NCBI RefSeq assembly: GCF_009789195.1 | Contig: NZ_WSTC01000043.1 | Location: 1 to 42,499 of the forward strand | Direction: 5' to 3' | DNA length: 42,499 nucleotides | DNA from: Paenibacillus sp. MMS18-CY102 | GTDB lineage: Bacteria; Bacillota; Bacilli; Paenibacillales; Paenibacillaceae | Part shown: piece by piece, positions 23,510-31,400 of the stretch | Position numbering within the stretch: position 1 is the first letter of the stretch | How the letters are laid out: each line of letters begins with the position of its first letter | Notes under the pieces: generated by a model | What the model was told of the DNA's origin: nothing | Seen by the model: the letters and a program-made list of their open reading frames with translations, nothing else | Databases searched by the model: none | Made by a program: the position numbers and the translations under genes

Positions 23510-25914
23510 TGAACGAATCTTTGTGGCGGGACATCCGCCAATCGGGCTATCTCCATCGCCCCTTGCCGTTATATGGGGACCGTTCGCTTGAACAGGAGCA
23601 AGCGCGGGAGACGATTCTCCATGCTGCAGCCTTGTTCCCCACCGCGATAGAAGAAGCCAGCGTCGCCGGTCTCATATGGGAGCATCGTGGTGCTGGCACG
23701 CTAAGCGCGACATCGGAAGGCTTGCCGCTGTTGGGCTCCCCTACCGTTATGCCCGCTTGGCCGATAGGGGCTCCAGCAGACGGCGACTATACGAATTTCG
23801 GAAACGCATGGATCGCCGCATCGCTTGAGCGTGCCAATTGGGAATCGTTCAATCGCATGACGCTCGAGCTGCGCCCCGACTTTCAAGGCGTGCCGAACGC
23901 TTATGTGATGATCCAATTCCGCAATGAGGGCGCCATTCCAATACCTGATCTCTACGAGCGTGAAGGCGTTCACGGCGTTAACCTGCGCAATCAGGAATGG
24001 AACACGATTCATCTGAACATTCAGGAGTTGCCCCGGGATGCTATAACGGAGATCGCCATCGGCTACATGATTAACGGCAAGGAAAGAGCAACCGGAGACA
24101 CGATGGAGCTGCGCTTGCGCAGCATTACGTTGGAGCAAGTGCCTGTCAGTTCCGTATCCAAAGGCTGGCTGCCAAGCGCGGGAACGATCATCTATTCCCA
24201 AAGCGGCTATAGCTTGCATGGCACGAAGACAGCCTTCGCATCAGAGCTGGCAGCTGCAGCATTCCATTTGAAGCGCGATGGCGAGGAGGAGATCGCCTAC
24301 TCCGGCGATATACGAATGATAGAAACAGCATTGGGGTCATTTGCGTTGCTCGACTTCACCCCTTTCAAGCAGGAAGGCCGTTATTATTTGCAGGCTGGCG
24401 ATGTTCGAACGGAAAGCTTTACGATTGGAGCAGCTTCCTCCGTCTGGCATGCATCGCTATGGAAGGCGCTGAACTTTGTCTTTTGCGAACGTTGCGGGTA
24501 TCCCGTCCCGGGCATTCACGGCGCTTGCCATGCTGATATTACCGCTTCCCATGAAGGCAGCATGATTAGCTTCAATGGCGGCTGGCATGACGCTGGCGAC
24601 GTGTCGCAGCAGCTCATTCAGAGCGCGGAGGTAACCGCTGCGTTGTTCGAGATGGCGGAGCAAGTGAAGGCGCAGGACGAGGATCTTTATCTGCGGCTAC
24701 TGGAGGAAGGCGAATGGGGCATCGATTTTCTGCTCAAAACGCGCTTCGGCGACGGCTACCGCGCGACCAGCGCCGGCATGACCCGTTGGACCGATGGCCG
24801 TATCGGCGGCATGGATGATGCCGTCGCACGCGTGCATAATCAGGCGTACGAAAACTTCTATTGCGCAGGCATCCAGGCAGATATCTCCCGTAAGCTGCCG
24901 AACGCTGCCCTCTCCACCCGTTTGCTGGAAGCGGCGAAGGAGGATTTTGATTTTGCGCTGGAGGAATACGGCAAGCATGGCTTCGGCCAAAAACCGACTT
25001 TCTGGGAGCATACGTACCAAACGTCCGAAAGCTTGTACATGGCGACCGCTTCGTGGGCTGCAACAATGCTGTATAACACTACGAAGGAGGAGCGTTATGC
25101 AAAGCATGCGGCTTCTTTTATCGCCTACGTTCAACGTTCCCAAGAGCTAGACGGCATTCTGCTCGATGATGGAACGGCGATGCGCGGCTTCCTTTATCGC
25201 AATCCGGACAAGCGCGTCGTGCAGCATTTTAACCATCAGGCCCGTGAGCACCTGTACATGCAAGCGTTGGTCGCGATACATCAGTCCCAGCCGGAGCACA
25301 CTGAGGCGGATAGCTGGCTTGCTTCAATTCAGGCGTATGGCGAATATGTGAAAAAGCTAGCTGCTTACACCGCCCCCTACCCGATGCTGGCTAGCGGCTT
25401 GTACCATATTGACGAGCATTTGGACAGCCGCAGCTTCAACCTGCAGCATCTGCTGATTGATGAACAAGCATTGGCTGACTACAGCCTCCAGCTGCAGGCT
25501 GGCGTTCGGTTGAATGCATCCTTTTATCTGCGCCGGTTCCCTGTCTGGTTCTCATTCCGCGGCAACAATGCGATTCTGCTCTCTGCTGGCAAAGCGGCGT
25601 CGGCCGCCGGCGCTTACCTGAACGATCAGGAGCTGCTCGATATCGCCGAAGGGCAGCTGCGATGGATCGTCGGGTGCAACCCATTCGGCCAATCGCTCAT
25701 GCATGGCGAGGGCTATCGCTACGCGCAGCAATATTCTGTGCTATCCGGCGAGATGACCGGCGAGCTGCCGGTCGGCGTCCAGACATTCGGTAATGAAGAC
25801 GAGCCGTACTGGCCCCAATTTAACAATGCAACCTATAAGGAAGTATGGACCGGCAATGCTGGCAAATGGCTGTCGCTCGCTGCGGATTTGTATGCGGTGG
25901 ATGCTCGGCGGTAG
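23506..25914 (+). CDS. Glycoside hydrolase family 9 enzyme, cytoplasmic, with N-terminal beta domains
   Basis: Hydrolase of 802 residues. About 1-220 is a beta-rich region resembling a carbohydrate-binding module. About 230-315 is the Ig-like domain usually preceding GH9 (QSGYSLHGTKTAFA). The (alpha/alpha)6 catalytic domain follows. The GH9 signature GGWHDAGD gives Asp362 and Asp365, and the acid residue is Glu779 in YKEVWTGNAGKWL; VGCNPFGQSLMHGEG is also conserved. There is no signal peptide, unlike most cellulases, so it should act on imported oligosaccharides. GH9 includes exo-beta-glucosaminidases as well as endoglucanases. With a ROK kinase and a SIS protein, a cytoplasmic exo-acting glucosaminidase or cellodextrinase role is likely; this is inference. 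Confidence 0.85.
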   Translation: MMNESLWRDIRQSGYLHRPLPLYGDRSLEQEQARETILHAAALFPTAIEEASVAGLIWEHRGAGTLSATSEGLPLLGSPTVMPAWPIGAPADGDYTNFGNAWIAASLERANWESFNRMTLELRPDFQGVPNAYVMIQFRNEGAIPIPDLYEREGVHGVNLRNQEWNTIHLNIQELPRDAITEIAIGYMINGKERATGDTMELRLRSITLEQVPVSSVSKGWLPSAGTIIYSQSGYSLHGTKTAFASELAAAAFHLKRDGEEEIAYSGDIRMIETALGSFALLDFTPFKQEGRYYLQAGDVRTESFTIGAASSVWHASLWKALNFVFCERCGYPVPGIHGACHADITASHEGSMISFNGGWHDAGDVSQQLIQSAEVTAALFEMAEQVKAQDEDLYLRLLEEGEWGIDFLLKTRFGDGYRATSAGMTRWTDGRIGGMDDAVARVHNQAYENFYCAGIQADISRKLPNAALSTRLLEAAKEDFDFALEEYGKHGFGQKPTFWEHTYQTSESLYMATASWAATMLYNTTKEERYAKHAASFIAYVQRSQELDGILLDDGTAMRGFLYRNPDKRVVQHFNHQAREHLYMQALVAIHQSQPEHTEADSWLASIQAYGEYVKKLAAYTAPYPMLASGLYHIDEHLDSRSFNLQHLLIDEQALADYSLQLQAGVRLNASFYLRRFPVWFSFRGNNAILLSAGKAASAAGAYLNDQELLDIAEGQLRWIVGCNPFGQSLMHGEGYRYAQQYSVLSGEMTGELPVGVQTFGNEDEPYWPQFNNATYKEVWTGNAGKWLSLAADLYAVDARR

Positions 25915-26000
25915 TTCTGGAGACAGTGCTGGAGGCAACTCTCGCGACAGCTCTGGCGGATGTTCATATGATGCCAAGCGATGATTCAGGGGGATATTCA

Positions 26001-27200
26001 ATGAAACCGACGATGATGACGTATATTCACGAAGAAGAAGCGATGGCTCGCCAGATTCTCGCCAATTACCCTGCGCAGGTGCAGGAGTTCGTTGATCACG
26101 CAAACGGCAAGTCCGACTGGCTCGTGCTAGCGACGGGATCTAGCTATAATGCTGCGCTGAGCGCCAAATATTTTATCGAGAAATGGGCGGCTGTGCGGAT
26201 CGATCTCAAAGAACCGTTCCACTTCACGCACTACGACCGGATTAGCCCGTACACGGACCTTGCGATTGGCATCTCACAAAGCGGCCAAAGCACTTCCACC
26301 ATCGGCGCGTTAGATCGCATTCGCGGCCTGGCAGGCGACAGGCGTATCGCGACGGTTGCTTTCGCGAGCGATACGTCCAGCGTAATCTCAGCATCCGCTG
26401 ATGTCACCGTCGATATCGGATGCGGCAAAGAACGCGTCGGATACGTGACCAAAGGGTTCGTCGCCACCGTGCTGACACTCATGCTAGCCGGCCTGCGCCT
26501 AGCCGAAGCGAAGGGGCTGGCTACACATGCCGAAGTCCGCGCACAGCTCGAACGCTTTCAAGCGGCCATTGATGCGATTCCAGCCATCATTGCCAAGACA
26601 GAATTATTCTTCGAGCAGCATCGCGAGTCGTTCGTACATGCGCCGCGATTTACCGCGATTGGCTACGGTCCGGCAATCGGCACGATTAAGGAAATTGAGA
26701 CTAAGTTTTGCGAAACCGTCCGCATGCCAACGCAAGGCATCGAGCTCGAAGCGTTCATGCATGGCCCTTATTTGGAGGTAAACCCGGCGCACCGCATCTT
26801 CTTCCTCGAGACTGGCGGTCCCGTGAACGGCCGGCTGGAGCGGCTTCGCGAGTATGAAGGGCGGATTACCGACTATACGTATACGGTCTCGCTTGGTCCG
26901 GCTTCAACCGTGTCAAGCCCTCCGGATTTGAATGGCGTATCAGCAGATTTGCCAGAAGGATCATCCGCATCGGGTCCATTGAACGTTTCGGAATGGGCAG
27001 CTGCTTCGTCCACGAACGACCGTACACTCGCGCTGGATCTCGACATTGATGAGTTTACCGCACCCCTCAGCCTTATTCTCCCGTTCCAAATTCTCGCCCA
27101 TCACATCGCTGAGGCAAAAGGCATCGACCTAACAAACCGCATCTACACCGACTTTGGCGTTGCGATGAGCAGCAAAACGCAGCCCGGCGATTACGCTTAG
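26001..27200 (+). CDS. SIS-domain sugar-phosphate isomerase/deaminase (GlmS/NagB-II/FrlB-like)
   Basis: Protein of 399 residues with two SIS domains (about 30-165 and 235-390). Conserved pieces are LATGSSYNAALSAKYFIEKW, ISQSGQSTSTIGAL, EIETKFCETVRMPTQGIELEAFMHGP and the C-terminal IAEAKGIDLTNRIYTDFGVAMSSKT. This is the pattern of glucosamine-6-phosphate deaminases and fructosamine deglycases related to the GlmS isomerase half. ATG 26001 follows AGGGGGA; upstream in-frame codons overlap the GH9 gene and lack a site. Residues about 299-335 (26895-27005) are a Ser/Pro/Ala-rich insertion not expected in the family. Third gene of the operon; it likely converts the phosphorylated product of the kinase to fructose 6-phosphate. 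Confidence 0.8.
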   Translation: MKPTMMTYIHEEEAMARQILANYPAQVQEFVDHANGKSDWLVLATGSSYNAALSAKYFIEKWAAVRIDLKEPFHFTHYDRISPYTDLAIGISQSGQSTSTIGALDRIRGLAGDRRIATVAFASDTSSVISASADVTVDIGCGKERVGYVTKGFVATVLTLMLAGLRLAEAKGLATHAEVRAQLERFQAAIDAIPAIIAKTELFFEQHRESFVHAPRFTAIGYGPAIGTIKEIETKFCETVRMPTQGIELEAFMHGPYLEVNPAHRIFFLETGGPVNGRLERLREYEGRITDYTYTVSLGPASTVSSPPDLNGVSADLPEGSSASGPLNVSEWAAASSTNDRTLALDLDIDEFTAPLSLILPFQILAHHIAEAKGIDLTNRIYTDFGVAMSSKTQPGDYA

Positions 27201-27230
27201 GCGAACGGCTGGGCGCCGGCTTGCCGCACC

Positions 27231-27256
27231 AATAGGGCAGATTTTTATGCCCTATT
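27231..27256. repeat. Family B core, single copy (best palindrome)
   Basis: Perfect arms AATAGGGCA and TGCCCTATT around an eight-base T-rich loop, 31 bases after the SIS gene stop and before the convergent patatin gene terminator. Confidence 0.8.
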
Positions 27257-27293
27257 CATCACTTTGCCGGCATGCGGCGCACGGTCTCACGCA

Positions 27294-27328
27294 CAAAAAA
27301 TAGCGGTGCAGAATGATCTCTGCACCGC
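27294..27328 (-). terminator. Terminator of the patatin-like gene
   Basis: On the minus strand GCGGTGCAGA pairs perfectly with TCTGCACCGC (27328-27319 with 27312-27303) and is followed by TATTTTTT. Together with the family B core it fills the convergent gap 27201-27369. Confidence 0.88.
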
Positions 27329-27369
27329 CACCGCAAAACATTATGCGCCTTACACGCCGCCTTCTTCAG

Positions 27370-28233
27370 TCACGTTTGCCGCGTTCGCGCCACCCATGCC
27401 TTGATGGATGCCAGCAGTTGCTTCGCGTCCTCGTATCCTTGCCGATGCAGCGCTTCGAGCTTCCTCGGATTGCGCTCCATCCTTCCGACCTCCAGCGGAC
27501 GCTGAGGACGAATGACGAAAATGTTGCCCTTGCGCTCCTGATCGTCGATATAGGCAAGCGTGTCGTTGTAAATTTTGTGCCGTTGCAGCAATATTCTTAC
27601 GAATTCCGGAAACTTGCCATACGCGCGGCGCACGAACCAGCCGAACCGGTTGCGCCCTTTGCGGTACTCGATATTCCGGGTCAGCACGACGATATTGCGC
27701 TGGTAGCCATCTTCCTCCGCCTGGCGCAATGGAATCGGGTCGGATATCCCGCCGTCGAGCAGCGCTTTCCCTTCATACTCCACAATTGGCGCAATGAATG
27801 GCAGCGAGCTTGATGCCCGCAATACCTTCCACAAATCAAAGCCAGGGTCTGTCTTGCTATGATAAATGGTCTTGCCCGTACGGATATCCGTCGTGCCTAC
27901 GACGAATTGCTCCGGGCTATCCATAAACGCTTGATTGTCAAAAGGAACAAGCACATTCGGGATCTCATCGAATATAAAATCCATCCCAAACAATTGACGG
28001 CTCTTCCACATGTTGCGCCATGAAAGATACCGCCAGTCTTTGACCCACGTCTTATTAATTTCTTGATTCCGTCCCAACTGTCTCGATATATAACTCGCTG
28101 CCATACAGGCACCAGCGGATACCCCAACCGTATAAGGAAAATAGATATGTTGTTCCGAAAAATAGTCCAGCACGCCTGCCGTGTATACGCCGCGCATGCC
28201 GCCGCCTTCTAATACCAAGCCGACGCCTTCCAT
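27370..28233 (-). CDS. Patatin-like phospholipase
   Basis: Predicted serine lipid acyl hydrolase of 287 residues, RssA/YjjU-like. The oxyanion loop is GGGMRG (10-15), the nucleophile Ser39 lies in GVSAG, and the dyad Asp is in LLDGGISDP near residue 160. There is no signal peptide. ATG 28233 is preferred because AGGGGG lies 9 nt before it; ATG 28239 is too close and 28254 starts before the site. It is a single gene convergent with the SIS operon and downstream of the GH81 gene with its own terminator. Substrate unknown; membrane phospholipids likely. Confidence 0.85.
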   Translation of the reverse strand: MEGVGLVLEGGGMRGVYTAGVLDYFSEQHIYFPYTVGVSAGACMAASYISRQLGRNQEINKTWVKDWRYLSWRNMWKSRQLFGMDFIFDEIPNVLVPFDNQAFMDSPEQFVVGTTDIRTGKTIYHSKTDPGFDLWKVLRASSSLPFIAPIVEYEGKALLDGGISDPIPLRQAEEDGYQRNIVVLTRNIEYRKGRNRFGWFVRRAYGKFPEFVRILLQRHKIYNDTLAYIDDQERKGNIFVIRPQRPLEVGRMERNPRKLEALHRQGYEDAKQLLASIKAWVARTRQT

Positions 28234-28259
28234 TCCCATTTGCCCCCTAGACACGATAC

Positions 28260-28271
28260 GTTAACGTTAAC
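28260..28271. promoter_or_regulatory. Perfect 12-bp palindrome in front of the patatin gene
   Basis: GTTAACGTTAAC, about 27 bases before the chosen start. Central CG and length resemble LacI-family operators, but no cognate regulator is identified and no clear promoter was found around it. Confidence 0.4.
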
Positions 28272-28361
28272 TTTACCTATTGTACCTATCGGCAATCAAG
28301 CTCGTCAAATGCTAACAAACGGCAGGCGCTAAGCTCCGCCTGGCCAAGATATAGAACACAT

Positions 28362-28393
28362 AGCAACCCCCGGCCAAATGGCCGGGGGTTGCT
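28362..28393. terminator. Perfect 14-bp hairpin below the GH81 gene
   Basis: AGCAACCCCCGGCC (28362-28375) and GGCCGGGGGTTGCT (28380-28393) pair without mismatch around AAAT. No strong T-run follows on either strand; on the minus strand it lies about 47 bases below the GH81 stop and is the best candidate for ending that transcript. Confidence 0.65.
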
Positions 28394-28439
28394 GCTGGCA
28401 CTGCTTCTAAATTTTCTTACATTTCTAAACTTGCTTACA

Positions 28440-31400
28440 TTAAGAGCCCAACACTTCAAACTCCCACAGGGAGTAGCCATAGCCTGTCGTTCTTGCCGTA
28501 CCGTACATGCGAACGTATCTGCCGTTGACTGGGGAGCTGAACGTAATGTTTTCTACGCCGCCCGTTCCATTTGTCTTCGTGTAAGCATCGGTCCACGTCG
28601 CATTGTCGCTGGATACTTGGATCTTGTAGTCTTTGCCAGCTGCTGTCTCCCAGTTCAGCTTAACGCCCGTAAGCGAATAGCTTGCGCCAAGGTCAACTTG
28701 AATCCATTGCGGATCGCTATTGTTGGATTCCCAACGCGTATTCACATTGCCGTCGAAAGCCGCTGCTGCTGTGTTGCCGCCTACTTGGGAATAGGCACTT
28801 GCCGTTTTATTCAACGCTTTGTTCGTTGGAGTTCCGCCGCCTGTGCCTCCGCCTGTTCCGCCCGAACCATACACTTCAAACTCCCACAGCGAGTAGCCGT
28901 AGCCAGTCGTTCTCGCTGTACCGTACATGCGAATGTACTTCCCGCTTGCTGGCGTTGCAAACGTAATGTTCTCTACGCCGCCTGTTCCGTTTGTTTTGGT
29001 GTAAGCATCCGTCCATGTTGCGTTATCGTTGGATACTTGGATTTTGTAATCCTTGCCCGCTGCTGTTTCCCAATTGAGCTTAACGCCCGTGATGGTGTAC
29101 GTAGCGCCCAGGTCAATTGTAATCCACTGCGGATCTTGGTTCGCTGATTCCCAACGCGTATTCACGTTGCCATCGATTGCCGCTGCAGCCGTATTGCCGC
29201 CCGTCAATGACGTTGCCGTTTTGTTCAATGCAATGTTGGTAGTAGCTGCACCAATCGTAATAACCGAAGTCGCGATCGCCGAATCCGTCGAGCCCACTTT
29301 GAAGGCAATCGCCTTCACCGTCGTCGTCGCTGTTACCGGGAATGCGCCTGCATACACCGTACCGCTAGTCGACGTTGGATTCGAGCCGTCTGTCGTATAA
29401 CGAATCGATGCGCCGGAAGTTGCCGTGCTGATCGAAACGTTTTGCGTGCCTGTATACGAGCCAGTTGCTGGCGTAATGACAGGCGTATCTACCTGTGCCG
29501 ACGTCGAAGGCGTACCGTATACTTCAAATTCAAATAACGAGAATCCGTAACCCGTCGTTCTTGCAGTTCCATACATACGCACATATTTGCCGGTTACTGG
29601 CGCCGTGAACGTAATGTTTTCTACGCCACCCGTGCCGCCTGTTTTCGTGTATGCATCCGTCCATGTTGCATTGTCGCTGGACACTTGAATTTTGTAATCC
29701 TTGCCTGCTGCCGTTTCCCAATTGAGCTTAACGCCCGTTACGCTGTACGTTGCGCCAAGGTCTACCGTAATCCATTGTGGATCACTTGCAGCCGATTCCC
29801 AACGCGAATTCGCATCGCCGTCAAATGCTGCTGCCGCCGTATTGCCGCCTTGTGCGGAAGACGCCGTAGCTGTTTTGTTCAGCGCGCGGTTGACGTTCGT
29901 TGCGCCAATTGTAATGACAGATGTTGCGACTGTGGAATCCGTCATGCCAGATTTCACTGCAATTGCCTTCACCGTCGTCGTTGCCGAAACTGTGAATGCG
30001 CCTGCATAAACTGTACCCGTTGTTGCCGTTGGCGTGGAGCCATCCGTCGTGTAACGGATCGTTGCGCCTGCCGTTGCATCCGTGATCGTTACGTTCTGCG
30101 TGCCTGTGAACGTGCCCGTTGCAGGCGTGATCACTGGCTGCGCAACTTGGCTTGCCACGTTGATCGTGTACGTCGCTGTCGACGTAGCGGAATCATTCAT
30201 CAAATCCTTGAATGCTTTAGCTTTGATCGTCGTGTTTTGCGACACAGTGATCGGTGCCAAGTACTTAACAGAGTTAGCGTTCGGCTCAGAGCCGTCCGTC
30301 GTGTAACGAATCGTTGCTCCTGCCGTTGTCGTAGCAATCGCAACGGATTGCGCTGCGCTGTACGAGCCGCTCGCTACGCTGAACGTCGGTGCAGCAACTT
30401 GGCCGTTCGGTGCCGGCGGTTGAACGCCGTTCACTGGGTTAGCCGCTACTGTTTTCAGCGGAGGAACGGTTACTGTACCTACGATGCTGCCAGCTGCATT
30501 ACGGAATACGACGTATTGCGTCGTGCTCGTCGGGTTCCAAATGTTCGCTGTGTACGTACCGTTCTTTTTGAACATTTGGTACGTCGTCCAGTTGGACGAA
30601 TAGATATCCGTCGTGCGCGTACCGAATGCATCCATTGCATGGAGGAACCAGTACGTGTTCGGCCATTCTTTCTTGCCGTTGTTATCGTCGTTCGCGATCT
30701 TCGTCGGATCCCATTTCGCCAATGCGCCTTGCGGATCACTCAACGCTTGGAATGGCCAAATGATATGGTACCAGCCAGTTTCGTTGCCGCCCTTATCTTG
30801 CTTAAACGCAGTGTACGCTCTTGCAGCTGCATCTGGGCGCACGCCGAAGTACGTCATGTAAGGAGCGGTCGGAAGCCATTGAATACCGTACATATTGTTC
30901 GCGTCAGCCGCGAAATAAGTGCCGTAGTAGTTTTTGCTGCCGTAAACCTGTGCAACTACGCCATGGTTAAAGCCTGGCAGCCAGTTGTCTTGGTCATAGT
31001 TGAACCAGTATTGAAGAACGGAATTCGTTTCAACTGCATACACCCACATACCCGCATCGCGGTATGCTTTGTTATCCGTAACAACGCCCCACAGGTATTC
31101 ACCCGCGTAAGCAAAGAGTGCTTCGGACGTTGCTTCTTGGTTGTTGCCGTCATAGTTGTCGCCATAACCGCCTGCCCATGAAACGCCCTCATATGGATCG
31201 AAAGCGCGCATGAACGGATACATCGAATCCGTACGCGATGGGTTGCCTACGTCACGGATCAGGTGCTCGACCATGCCGCCGTAGTTGTTCAGGAAGTCTT
31301 TGTCATACGTTGCGAGTACGGCAGATGCATAGATGTAGTAGCTCCATACATAGTGATGGTCGGACATCCATTTGGCCATGCCATGGTCGCCGCCGTCGCC

